Source of the DNA: Steinernema hermaphroditum
Lineage: Eukaryota > Nematoda > Chromadorea > Rhabditida > Steinernematidae
Length of the DNA: 64,000 bases
Direction: 5' to 3'
Assembly (NCBI GenBank): GCA_030435675.1
Contig: CM059621.1
Span: 17,236,001-17,300,000 of the forward strand
This document shows, piece after piece, positions 42,560 through 53,980 of the stretch. The notes beneath the pieces were generated by a model, which saw only the letters and a list, made by a program, of their open reading frames with translations, was not told where the DNA came from and searched no databases. Every line of letters begins with the position of its first letter. Positions within the stretch are counted from its first letter, which is position 1. The position numbers were made by a program, and so were the translations under genes.

Positions 42560-43237
42560 TCAGTGCCACGACGCTTTGAGGTGCAGCGTCTTGATATACG
42601 TTCCGTCTGGTCGTGTCTCCACGTAGACGGTCCAGCCGTGCTTCTTCCACACGCGGCATCCGTTCTCCTGGAAGGAACGGAGTCGGAAGAGCTCCTCGGC
42701 CTTCTTCAAGTACTCCGTCGGCGTGATCCCGAGGCAGACGCCGTGCTTCGCGTAGTGACTCGCGAAGCAAAGGAAACCCTTGAAGAAGAAGGGGAGTGGG
42801 CGGACGGCCAGGAATCTCTTCGCCTCCTGGACCACGGCGAGGTACCGGGCGCCGACGAAGTGGAAGATCTTCTGGCCAGCCTTGAAGAAGGCTTCTTGCT
42901 TCGATTCCGGTCCGTAGCCGAGGCTCTTCAGCGTCTCCCAGATGAAGAGGAATGCGTTCTTCCACATGTGGACGGAGAAGGGCGCGTCGCCGAGGACGAC
43001 GGCATTCTTGAGGAGCACGGTGGCCCATTCCATGAGGGCGCCGTTGAGGGGAACGTCGAGGGAGAGACGGACGATTCCTCGCTTTTCTTGGAGGGAGGCG
43101 CCTTTGAGAAGGGAGACGGTGTCCATCGACTTCGCCATGACGATGATCCCGTTGTAGAGTTGGTTCAGTTCGTGGGGCTTGGGACTTGATGGTCGGAAGG
43201 TTCGAGGGGATTGTTTGGGAGTGGATGCGAGACACAT
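42560..43237 (-). CDS. Orphan intronless 225-residue protein
   Basis: A single open frame from ATG 43237 with strong G/C third-position bias like the neighbouring forkhead-TBP gene. I recognise no domain. The product is basic and rich in hydrophobic and aromatic residues (VGARYLAVVQEAKRFLAVRPLPFFFKGFLCF) but has no clear signal peptide. A short N-terminal stretch (ELNQLYNGIIVMAKSMDT) faintly resembles the start of the winged helix next door (QLGLSYAGMIVVAMRNSDT), which may be chance. It is convergent to that gene with 170 bp between stops. Confidence 0.6.
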   Translation of the reverse strand: MCLASTPKQSPRTFRPSSPKPHELNQLYNGIIVMAKSMDTVSLLKGASLQEKRGIVRLSLDVPLNGALMEWATVLLKNAVVLGDAPFSVHMWKNAFLFIWETLKSLGYGPESKQEAFFKAGQKIFHFVGARYLAVVQEAKRFLAVRPLPFFFKGFLCFASHYAKHGVCLGITPTEYLKKAEELFRLRSFQENGCRVWKKHGWTVYVETRPDGTYIKTLHLKASWH

Positions 43238-43694
43238 CTTCAGCTTCTTGGAACTTTTTCGTACCTCTTAGCGCTAAGTAGGGTCTTATAGGATAGATGA
43301 AAGTAATGTTTTATTGTGAAATCTTCCGACTATTTTCGTAATTCTGGCATGGAATGGTAAGCGCTTCGAAATCTGAGGCATACTCGTGCCATCTGTTCCT
43401 GATCGGTAAAATTCTACGAGTTGCCACCTCAGCTACCGAGTCGATAACCTTCAAATGCTAACCAACTGATGTGCCGAGGTTCCACGATTACATGGTCACA
43501 GTATCTCCGTCACGCCACTGGGTTTCTTCGATTATCTCTTGGCAGTGATGACAAAGCGCTTCTTCCACCTCCATATATTCGTATTCACATACATACATAG
43601 TGAAGACATCATAGAGCACAATAACAACCTTACTTCTGTTACTTCAGTATTATCACTTAAAAACGGCACATGTACGTTAATATTTCAGGCCTAT
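43238..43694. other. Intergenic region between the orphan gene and the Bora-like gene
   Basis: 457 bp, no gene or repeat recognised. Confidence 0.4.
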
Positions 43695-44721
43695 CTAGTC
43701 ATCATCGGGTTTAATAGGCGACAAGTCCGGCGATGGCATGAACCTCCGAACTTCTGGCGACATAGCGCTGTGAGCTCCGTTACGATTAATAGGCGACAAG
43801 CCCGGTGACGGCATGAACCTTCGGATTCCTGGCGACATAACGTTATGAGCTCCATCCCAATAGTCGTCTAGCGCTCTTTGCACGTCGTCACCGTCAGCAT
43901 CATCGCTAAAAAAGATTTTAGTTAGGCACAGAAGAAATGGTCATCAACATACAAGGGACATAATTGACTTTGTTCAGTTTCATCGATGTCGGCAGGACAG
44001 TTGGCAGCCATCTCCTCGATTGTCCAGCGGAAGACAGATTGTGGTGTACGTAGAGAACTCGACTGCGGCGTCCGTGGCAAAGCTGATTTTGGAGTACAAA
44101 ACAAGGCGGACTTTGGAGTACGTAAAATATTGCGCTTAGGAGTTCTTTGGTTCCCCTCGCAGACAGGCGTGCCAGGCAGCGACGATTCTACATCAAACTG
44201 AAAGAAACGTCTTTACAGCTTTATGGTGAAGAACGTAGGCACCTCGGAAGCACAGCTGGTTGTCGATCGAGTCGACTTTCGCGTATCTGGGGACATAATG
44301 TTGTGGACGCTCTCCCAGTAGTTGTCCAGAACTTTCTGAACGTCAGCGTCACTGGCGTCATCGCTAAACACAATATATCGGTAATTCTTCGGACAAATGA
44401 GGACGTACAAGGGACAGTCGTTGCTTTGTGCATTTTCATCGATGTCAGCCGGACACATCACGGCCATGTGCTCGATCGACCACCGGAATCCTTGAGGAGT
44501 ATGCGGGACACTGCGCCTTGGCGTTCCCATGTTGTCATTGCTACTGCTCGGCGTTTGAAGTAGCTTGGACCTCTTGTCAATCGGAAATCAACGAGGACTA
44601 CTACAATCAGAGCAACAAGAGAACTTACTTTAGATTTTGATTTACGAAACAATCCAGGGGTTACAAGATTAGTAGATAAATTTTTGAGATAACGATCTTC
44701 AGCTGAGGTGTTGTTAGTCAT
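43695..44721 (-). CDS. Bora-like Aurora/Polo kinase activator with duplicated core
   Basis: Starts MTNNTSAEDRYLKN at 44721. The first core reads FRWSIEHMAVMCPADIDE, splices at CP|FDDASDADVQKVLDNYW and runs to IMSPDTRK. After a linker with several TPK/TPQ sites, a second core reads FRWTIEEMAANCPADIDE, splices at the identical point (CP|FDDADGDDVQRALDDYW) and continues to VMSPGIRR, ending SPDLSPIKPDDD. The F-[RK]-W-[ST]-[IL]-x-x-[ML]-A...P..ID block followed by an acidic helix and a SP motif is the conserved core of Bora (SPAT-1 in C. elegans), the Aurora A cofactor that activates Polo-like kinase 1 at mitotic entry. Many S/T-P sites fit CDK control. The exon 1/2 acceptor near 44570 is uncertain. 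Confidence 0.7.
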
Positions 44722-46469
44722 TAGTATTACCTGAAACCACAGACATTAACAAGAAACGGAGCCGACGAAAACATACTTGAAATGCACAATGGAAAATTGA
44801 AAAAAAAATGAAAAAAAATTAAACCGCACAAACCTGGCGGTTTAACGGCTCCAAACACATCGATGTGAAGGGGCATATATTTATAACACTCATCGCGCAA
44901 AGTCCCAAATGCACGACAAAGCAACCAAAAACGGTGATGATGCGCTTTCCACGAGAAAATGCCCAGAAGAACTCCATGCTGGAATTTGAAAAAATGACAG
45001 GAAAGACCACACACGAGCGCGGTATCCTCACAGTACTGCAAATGAACGATTTTTGCTATTCGTCGATTTCGGCTGCCACAACGCCGCACCCGCAGTCACA
45101 GATCGTCGCATCGTTATTCCCGCTACCGTATTTAGCATTGAATTCAGAGCGCGAGGAGGTCGCTGAAGAAGAGCGCAAGAGCTGAAGATCGAGCCGGTAC
45201 TTCCACGAAGACGAAACAGCAAAGGGAGCCCTTTAGCCACTGTTTCATTTTGGTAGTTCCGTATATTTTATGGATGCATGTGGATTGTTGCGCACAATCC
45301 GACTGGCACTTTGCAAAACCAACGTGAGCAAAAAAAAGCGTGTAGAATTCGAGAACGTTTCTGGCGTCCAGACAGTCTGGTTCCGCAAAGACAGATAGAT
45401 GCGTCTAGACCAACTTGTAGGACGCCGAACTGTTGTCGCGCGGTCAGCGGTCGGTCGGTTGTTGTGAAGCGGACGGTTGACGTGATATGGTTGTGTGTTT
45501 TGTAATTTTTGTCCAGTTTTGAGGGGGAACAGCAACGTGACGCGCAACAGAACATTCTGGAACGTCTGCTAGACGAGACAGGAGGCTGTAAACCGCCGGA
45601 GCAGCAGCGTTTTTGTTGTGTTTCTGGATATCAGTGTTCCAGTTTGTCGTATTGGAAGATCGCGCGTCGGGGATCTTGGAGTTATTGTTGGGCGTTGTAA
45701 CTTGCGCGCCAGCGTTTGTTGCGAGGCTAATTAGCTCGTGAGATCAGTCTTAGTTGTGACAGATGAGTCACTGTGAGTGGTTGGAAGTCACGTACACAGA
45801 GGAATCCCGCATGGCGGCAGTCTCTTACGTATTTTGAGAAGCAGAATACGTATCTGGCTTTTTTGGCTAGCTTTGCGACAAAGTGAACTGCGAGTGCGTG
45901 ACAGAGCATCCATCACATAACCTAACTTTCTTTCAAAACTTCCACACTACGAAAGTTAACCTGTCGCGCAGCTTCGCATATCCCTAGTGAGACGAATCTT
46001 CGTCACCTAGCGATTTTTGCGGTTCCCGGAACTTGCACGCTCAATCGCCCTGTTTTGTGGTAATTTTTCCGTTGCTTCCTTCATTGTTTTCTCCATCGTT
46101 TTGTTTTCTTTCGCGAATCAATGTTCATGTTTATATAGCGGGACTTTGGTAAACTTTACCATTTCGGTAGCTTGGCGCACAAATCAACTGAAAATTGCGT
46201 TCGTCGTTTCTGAAACGCCCAATCTCTTTACGCTAGGACAGTTATCCAACTGGTTTGTAATTCACGTGGTTTCCGGGAATTTAATGAGCTGTGGCCGACG
46301 ACTATGTAATGCGTTCCATTTAGGATTTAAAAAGCCACCCCTCATTGGGAATGAAGAAGGCGCTCGGCAAAAAAACCGTGGAAGAGCTGAAATCGCGCTT
46401 TGGAAAGTCAGCTTTCGATCATTTGTCTGTTTCCCTTAATAACGTTTTTGCAGGTCTTTCGGGAAAGTG
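44722..46469. other. Intergenic region upstream of gamma-adaptin
   Basis: About 1.7 kb. On the minus strand near 45180-45060 there is a possible terminal exon (GNNDATICDCGCGVVAAEIDE*), too weak to call. An acceptor TTTTTGCAG at 46445-46453 precedes the gamma-adaptin ATG and may be its trans-splice site. Confidence 0.4.
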
Positions 46470-49421
46470 ATGAAAATAACATTGAAAAAGCCGATCAAGC
46501 TTCGAGATCTCGTTGAGCAGGTTAGAGATGCTCGGACGGCCGCTGAAGAACGCGCCATTGTTGACCGAGAAAGCGCCAACATCCGCGACAGCCTTCGTGA
46601 CGATGACAGCCCATGGAAGTGTCGAAACATCGCCAAACTCCTTTATATCCACATGCTCGGTTTCCCAGCGCACTTCGGACAGGTTTGGACACTGTGACAT
46701 CTGGGAATTCCCAAGTGCTTTTAGATAGAATGTATGAAACTCGTCGCACAGCCGAAGTTCACCGGTAAGCGGATAGGATACCTTGGGGCGATGCTGTTGC
46801 TTGATGAACGATCTGAAGTCCATCTCCTGCTTACCAACTCACTTAAGAAGTAGTCAAATCATTGTGAGACCTCATATTATATCCCATATTTAGTGATCTG
46901 AATGCATCCACCCAGTTTGTCACCGGCCTCGCCCTCTGCACGCTCGGATCAATCTGCTCCGTAGAGATGTGCCGTGATCTCGCCGGAGAAATCGAGCGCC
47001 TCGTTAAATGCAACAACACTTACTTGAAGAAGAAGGTGCGACTGCAAAGATGACGTGCATCAACTCACCGCGGTTGATTTAGGCTACATTGTGTGCCTTC
47101 CGCATCGTGCGCAAGGTTCCAGAACTGATTGATATGTTTATCTCCTGCACACGATCGCTTCTCGAAGAGAAGAACCACGGAGTCCTCATGGGTGGAATTA
47201 CACTCGTGTCCGAAATGTGCGAACGTAGCCCAGATGTTCTCAACCACTTCAAGAAGGTCAGCAATTCGCCTTGGCAATCAAAAAAGTTGTTTTTAGCTTG
47301 TGCCGGATCTCGTCTGGATTTTGAAGAACCTTCTGATGAACGGATATTCTCATGAGCACGACGTCACTGGAATCAGCGACCCCTTCCTCCAGGCAGGGAT
47401 CTGTTCCACGAACAATATGTCATTGCGATTGTTCAGGTCAAAATTCTGAGGCTTTTGCGAATTCTCGGTCGAAACGACACAAGGGCGAGTGAGGAGATGA
47501 ACGACATTCTGGCGCAAGTAGCCACGAACATGGAAACCACCAAGAACGTCGGAAACGCCATTCTGTACGAAACTGTTCTCACGATCATGGCGATCAAGAG
47601 CGAGGGCGGTCTTCGAGTGTTGGCGGTCAATGTCCTCGGCCGCTTTCTGCTGAATCCCGACGAGAACATCCGTTACGTTGCCTTGAACACTCTGCTCAAA
47701 ACTGTCAGCATCGACAACAGCGCCGTTCAGCTGCATCGAACTACTATCGCTGAGTGTTTGAAGGATCCCGATATTTCCATCCGAAGGTAACTGTTCTGTT
47801 CGCTTCTAAAAGCAGCATCCTCTTTAGGCGTGCGATGGAATTGTCATTCGCCCTCATAAACAAAGCAAATATTGCGGACATGACGAAGGAGATTCTGACA
47901 TTCCTGGAGACCGCCGACCCTGAGTTCAAGTCGGAATGCTCCTCCAAAATGTATGTCGCCACGGAGCGCTATTCGCCAAACTACCGGTGGCACTTGGACA
48001 CCATGATCACAGTTCTCCAGCTTGTAAGTGTGCGCTTATAGAAGAAGGTCTATTTTATTGTGGTTAACAGGCTGGAAACTACGTCCCCGACGAGGTCGTA
48101 AGCGGCATGATCCAGCTCATTTCGTCCCATACGGAGCTGCAGTCCTGTGCCGCCGTGAAGCTGTTTCGCGCCATCCAGAACGACAACTTGAACGCTCAAC
48201 CTCTGCAGCAAGTTGCCTTCTGGACCATCGGCGAATTCGGAGATTACCTTATCCAAAGTGACGATGAGAGCGGAAACGTCTCCGAAGACGAAGTAGTTAC
48301 CGTCTTCGAAAGGGCGCTGCCTAGCAGCTTGACTACTGTCATCACGAAGGCGTACGTCATGATGGCTCTCGCCAAGCTGGCTACCAGATTTGGAAGCACC
48401 ATTGATCGCATCAGAGCCTTGGTTCACCAGCACCAAGGGCACCTGAATCTCGAGCTTCAACAACGCGCCATCGAGTTCACGAATCTGCTACGGAAGGACG
48501 ATTTGAAGTTGGTTTGCGGTACTGAGCACCCTTCTATCGGATTTCTCTAGACACGGTCTCCTCGAACGAATGCCGGTGATTTTGCACAATTCACTTAATG
48601 CGGCTGCCACGCCCATCGATGAGTCTTCTTCTGTCGAATCTGTCGAGGCGCCAGAAAAGACAGCAGCTGGAGAAAACGATGTTGTCGTTGCCGATTTGTT
48701 GCGAGGGGTGGGAGAGTCCGTTCCCGCCGCTCCTGTGAAGTCCTTCGCCAACGACCTTCTCGACATCTTCGGCTCTGGTGGCAACGGCCAGCCTGCTCCG
48801 ATGCTGGCGCCTTCGAACGGCGGAGGAATCGCTGATTTACTGAATAGTACGTTCGAGTTGAAGAGCCTTCAGCGATATGAGTTGTTCAGGCGACTTCTTT
48901 GGAGGAGCTAACAACACTCCGGCGTCAAAGCCCGCACCCGCTGTCTTGTTCGATCCGTTCGCCATGTTCCCTGGACTCGGACGAGCTTCTAGCGACTCGA
49001 GCAATGTGGCTTCTGAACCTAAGGGAGTGATGGCCATCAACGCAAACGGAATCGAAGTGCAGCTCTACGTCAATTCGGACTTCGATGGAGGAGAGGCGTG
49101 TACTCTTCGACTCGTCACCTCCAATAACAACCCCATCAAGATCGAACAGTTCCGCTTCCAGGCAGCTGTCACCAAAGCGTTCCAAATCGAGCTTCTGCCA
49201 CCATCAGGCGAAACACTTAACGCGAACGGCGATAACACTTTAACCCAGCTCGCGAAGGTTCGAAGGATAGCCAACGACCAACAGGTACGAGTGACCTCGT
49301 GACTTGCCAGTTACGCTGTTTCTTTCAGCTTAAAATGCGCCTCAAGGCGAGCTATGTGATGAACAGTTCGACTCACAACATCCAGGGCGACATCACCTCA
49401 TTCCCAGGTCTTTCTCAATAG
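46470..49421 (+). CDS. apg-1: AP-1 complex subunit gamma (gamma-adaptin)
   Basis: About eleven exons from ATG 46470 to TAG 49419-49421. The trunk is the adaptin HEAT-repeat domain: [100 protein letters not shown] and [16 protein letters not shown] are near-textbook. A hinge rich in Pro/Ala/Ser with acidic clusters follows, then the ear domain ([13 protein letters not shown] ... [20 protein letters not shown]). The subunit builds the clathrin adaptor AP-1 at the trans-Golgi and endosomes. One intron, after GISDPFLQ, appears to have a GC donor. The gene symbol is that of the C. elegans orthologue, from memory. Confidence 0.95.
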
Positions 49422-52400
49422 CGCGTAGAGCGACAACACGGATAGAAGAGTTTCTGCAGGCCGATTATGTTTGTAAATCCGAACTGTACATTTTCTTTTG
49501 TGATGACGGCGTAGTCTTTTGCATGGCTATTTGTTTATTGTTTATATATTACTGCGTTTATTAACTGGTTAATTTATTTTAGTCCGCTGTAGCGTTTGGC
49601 GCTATTAGTCCCTGGATCGAGTCAAAAACCGGGTAGGGGCTGTGGATGTCAGAAAGCGTTTTTTTACACGACCGTGGCCTTTCAAGAGGATTAATTTCAC
49701 TCTGCAAGCGCTTATCACTAGTTGCCATCTCGAGAAGACCGTAGGGGCATCCCCGCGACTCGATAGTTTGTGTCGCCCAGATGATTTCTGGTCAAGCTGC
49801 AAACGGGGGCAGCTGTGGTCTTCTGATTTTCGAAGGGCGTCACGAACGCACACTTATCAGCGCGGAAGTGCTGGGGTCGTCACGTGGTGGTCACCGATCG
49901 GAAGATATGTGAGATGAACTCTGATCTACTCACAAGTTGAAGTGTGGGATGTTTCACTGGAATGTACCGGAGCAAACCTTAAACGAGCATGACTAGCAGA
50001 ATAGAGACACAGACATTGTCCATCAAGCACACCGACCGATTTCACACAGATCGGCTTGACAAAATGACTATCATCGTTTTCACTGTTTGTCTGCAAGGCA
50101 ATCATTTTTCCAGGCCGATTCATGCGAAATCGGTCGGTTCCCATTGTTTTACAGTACAACACTTAAAGGTCATGGCGCAAAAAAATTTCTCAAATCATTC
50201 TGATAGTTCCACAATCCCTACCCGAGTTTTGACGGCGAACACGACGATGAAATCCGTTTCGCTGCTGGCTTGCAGGTTTTCGAGCTACAACTTTCTAGCA
50301 GAAGCTGGGATACACTGTATTTTGCTTGGCCTTGACACGAAGTTCGTGGAATTTTCGATCAGGCTACTGTAGCCATTGATTCCAACATAGACGTCCAGAA
50401 CGACTACTTGTCGAGTGCACTGTTGATGCAGAGGTAGTGGGTTGTGCTGGGAGATTAAATGCCAGGGTTTGGTTCCCCTCGGTGCCCACGGCGTGTCAAA
50501 CGGTTCATTTTTCCGTCCTCGGTCGAGTAGTAAATGTCACACGTTAGGACACCGATCCTGCCAGACCTTCAGTTACTCGTATCTTCCGATTTGGACCGAT
50601 TATGATCGGTAACAGTGCTCATGTCGCCCGCAAAATGATCAACGCCCCGCATTCCATTAGTGAAATACAAAACCGTTAAAAAAACGGTCGAAGTTCTGAC
50701 TTTCTGACACTTCCATGTTAGCTCAAAATCACCTAGCTTATAGGCGAAATAACTTTCTCAGTCTTGCGTGCCTTGTGGTCAAATGTTAAGGAGACAAAAG
50801 CGCACAAATTCATTGGATGGATTTTGATATAATGCATTATTCGCAGAGAAATCGGCAATTTACTGCTGAAATCGTCATTTTTCGCGAAAAACAGCCTGCC
50901 ATAAGTGCGAAATAACTTTTCGTAGATTGCGTAGTTTTCGCTCAACCGGTACGCAACATGCTCAGCGAGTTTTAACGCACAAATTCATTGGATGGATTTC
51001 GTTCTAGTGTCCTGAGCGTCGAGAAAAATTGGAAAGCAGGTCGAAAATGACCGTAAAAAGTCACATTTTTTGAGTTTCCGATATTTTGGTATCAATCGAT
51101 AGCTCTCAGTGTCATTAGTGATTTGTCGTTGGAATTAGTGCGAACGGACTAATCTACACGGAATTAGAGGCCAAAAACTGGCCACAAAGCGGCCTGGTCC
51201 CGCCACGAAGCGGCGGACGCTCTCGTGAAGCAATTTCCCTTATGCTGACACGCTGTGTGCCATCGTTTTTTCTTCGACGTTTTAGGGCCGCTCTGAATTT
51301 CGACATGTTTCAATTTGGTGGTACATCTTCCAATTTGGGGGCTAGCATTGAAATTTCGTTGGATAAGGCTAATGGAGCCGAACCAGCACAGCTGATACAG
51401 TCAGAATATCGAACATTAGGTCGGAGGACATGCAAACAAAGTGCAAAATAACGTCGGCCGTTCCGTCGCCGAAGCAACTTTTTCTACTCACCGCCACGAC
51501 CCAATCAGAATGACCGTATCTTGCAATTTATTGCGTAATAAACACTATCATCATAACGATAAGCGAAGTACCGAAAAACGGATGCTCTTTACAACCGTTT
51601 GAGTGCGACGGAAGGCACTTTCTCCCTGGAAGGACACTTTTTATGATCATTTTTATGATTGCTCGCTGAGCGAAATGTACGCATAAACGACCAAAGAGGA
51701 ACATTTTTATCGACTTCGAAGGTCAGGGTCAGAGATCTCAAGAAGAAGGATCTAAAGTTGATATGAAATAGACCAAACCGTTGAATCTCCGATGTCTTCT
51801 AGGGCTGCCCCTTTCTCCTTGTCTTTTTTGGTGTCGATCAGCCACAAACATATCTTCTTGTAAAAGAAAGGTAATGTCTAGGAATGTCTCAAAGTGCAAA
51901 GTCTTCCAAAGCGAGAAGCACATCTGCTCCGGATAGGTGTGGAAGCGGCGATAAAGCGATCTACACATGTAGAGACATGGGTATCAAAGTATGCGATAAG
52001 CGATCTCCCGATGTTATGCTCCTCTGTCATGTGACTCACTTTCGATCGGTCTTTGGTTGTAGCGGGAGTTGCTGGCGGCGAGTTCCTGGTAAACAGAGAC
52101 GCTGATAAACAAACATGGGTTGCATATCTAACCGATAGGTGGAGCGGTAAACACTGGTAGATAGTCATCGAATATGTACAGTCGAATATTTCTTGACTCA
52201 TTTGGTGCTGGTCTGAAGCCGGAAAGGGTGCGAACTAGAAGTTGAGGCTTGCGGATTGCACATATTGTTCGAGATTTGGGATATGGAGGCGTATTTGGGA
52301 GACTGGGCCACAAAGAAGAAGGTGTTATTTTAGGGTCACTCCAGATTGCAGAGCCATAGGAGAATGAATCTGAAGGCTCGCTTTCGTTCGCTTTGGACTC

Positions 52401-52967
52401 TATTGGAGCATTCCAAACAGAGACAGGAAAGCAGACATTGTTCAGATGGTCTGTGTGTGCAGTCGATTGGTAGTGCTTCAGGACTATCAGCCGCACAACG
52501 CGGGTTCGACGCCGGCTGATGTCTATCCATTCGTAATTGCAGAATAATCTTTTACAGGAAAGCAATTTCACGTTATTTACATTTTTTTTTCGAAAATAGA
52601 TGTTTTTTCACCATTTTGAACCAAATTTTGGAGTCATGAGATATGAAGTGAAAAAGCTTTATCGAAGCGAACCGGGTGGCTCGGGTTGTGCACCTGTTCT
52701 GTGGTTCACATATTTTGGACTTTGGACCCAAACAGCACACGAAAAGGAAAATTTGTATGCAATGCCCTCCGAAAGGAACCTCATCGTTGTTTAGGCATAA
52801 TAATGTATAGTTATGTTCCCATGATGGTTGGCAAGATCAAAGTCACCAATCGCCGAAAAGCTGTGGAGGTCAGTTCCAGGGCTCTTGAGGGATAGAAACT
52901 AGATACAGTTCTGATGATTTACCTAACGTCCACCATCATACCACGTTCAGGCACTTTTTGATCAAAA
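49422..52967. other. Gene-poor repeat-bearing stretch
   Basis: About 3.5 kb without a convincing gene. It holds a repeat at 49683-49722 shared with 56504-56537, a tRNA-derived stretch near 50440-50490, and a two-copy degenerate tandem repeat at about 50741-51040. Open frames (for example 51242-51451, 52128-52571) lack splice context or family features. Confidence 0.5.
50741..51040. repeat. Degenerate two-copy tandem repeat
   Basis: Each unit contains GCGAAATAACTTT and, 70-80 bases later, CGCACAAATTCATTGGATGG, near 50745/50820 and 50918/50980. Unit length is about 165 bp. Confidence 0.65.
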
Positions 52968-52977
52968 ACAAGACATC

Positions 52978-53591
52978 GGGTCTTTCATTTGTGTCCCCAG
53001 CGATCGGTCGGGTCGTCCACTCGCTCTCTCTCTCTCTCTCTGAGGCTGTCTGAGCCGATTGAGTTGAGTGAGCGGTCGTTCTCGACCGTCGTTGGTGGCG
53101 CAATGATCGCCCCGGCTCCCAGAAGGCATGGAACACCAGGGAGCCGTAGTTCCACCGTCTTGCCAAGAAGCCCGTCACTGCCGCCCGACTCCACTCGCGC
53201 CGCCAGAGAAGCCGAAGAACCGCCACAATTCCGAAGTCCGCGTCGCCAGCTGCCCTGATGGTTCCCGGTTCGCCTGTTGTGCTCCGACAACGCGTTTCGC
53301 CTGCATGCCTGTTCTTCACTCGTGCCGCCCGCGGAAGCCGCCGAAGAAGCTCTTCAACTCCGACGTCCGCGCCGCCACCTGAGCTGAAGATGGGTTTGCT
53401 GTGCTCCACCGTCTCCGGAATCAGCTCTTCGCCTCTCTGATGCCCGCGCACACTAATGGGATCGCCGTGCTCTACTCTGATGTGCCGAAGTCAGAAGAAG
53501 ACCGGCGACTACGGAGTGATAATGTGTTTCTTGTTCATATATATGACGTCTCGCAAGGCGTAAGCCTTTGATACGAGAAATAAACTCGTAA
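52978..53591 (+). mobile_element. SINE-like retroposon, copy 2
   Basis: About 614 bp flanked by a 10-bp duplication ACAAGACATC (52968-52977 and 53592-53601). It starts GGGTCTTTCATTTGTG, has a CT microsatellite, a conserved body also in copy 1 (ATGATCGCCCCGGCTCCCAG), and ends TATATATGACGTCTCGCAAG ... GAGAAATAAACTCGTAA. The two copies differ by indels in the middle. Confidence 0.85.
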
Positions 53592-53601
53592 ACAAGACAT
53601 C

Positions 53602-53980
53602 AAAAACCACGGTAAGACCTCTCCTTTTGTGCAGCCTTTAAGCCTGCAGCCGCTCAGCAGATCGATGATTAAAAACGGTCAGGTTGTTGACGCACTTGCA
53701 GCCAAAAGCGTCTGTTCTAATCCCCTTAAAGTCGGCCCTGCAGCACAGTTCACTGACCCCCGGCGCGGAAGAGAGTTCACACAAACTACAGTGACAGCTT
53801 CTTTTGCTCCTTCTGCAGCCTATCTCCGACCAGAAGCCGCGGCGACACATTGCATCAGCGCCCCGTACCTTCTTCCGCACTTACAAGTTCATTATCGCCC
53901 TCTTATCGCGGCGCTGATTAGGCGAGCGGCTCCAGGGAAAAGCAGAAGCGCGCCGGCGGTCCTTCAGTCCACCGACGAAG
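53602..53980 (+). other. 5' flank of the serine carboxypeptidase gene
   Basis: The sequence between the retroposon and ATG 53981; it should contain promoter and leader, so the retroposon sits within 400 bp of the start. Confidence 0.4.

Noticed and set aside
42519..43235. Long Arg/Pro-rich frames overlapping the orphan gene on both strands
   Set aside because: Shadow frames of a GC-rich coding region; the 42560-43237 minus frame has the better codon bias and composition.
45060..45190. Possible terminal exon of a small secreted protein on the minus strand (GNNDATICDCGCGVVAAEIDE before a stop)
   Set aside because: Only a 25-bp intron could link it to an ATG (45268 region), and no upstream exon or family match is visible.
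50440..50490. A functional tRNA near the GGTTTGGTTCC box
   Set aside because: No acceptor or D stem pairing; at best a tRNA-derived repeat.
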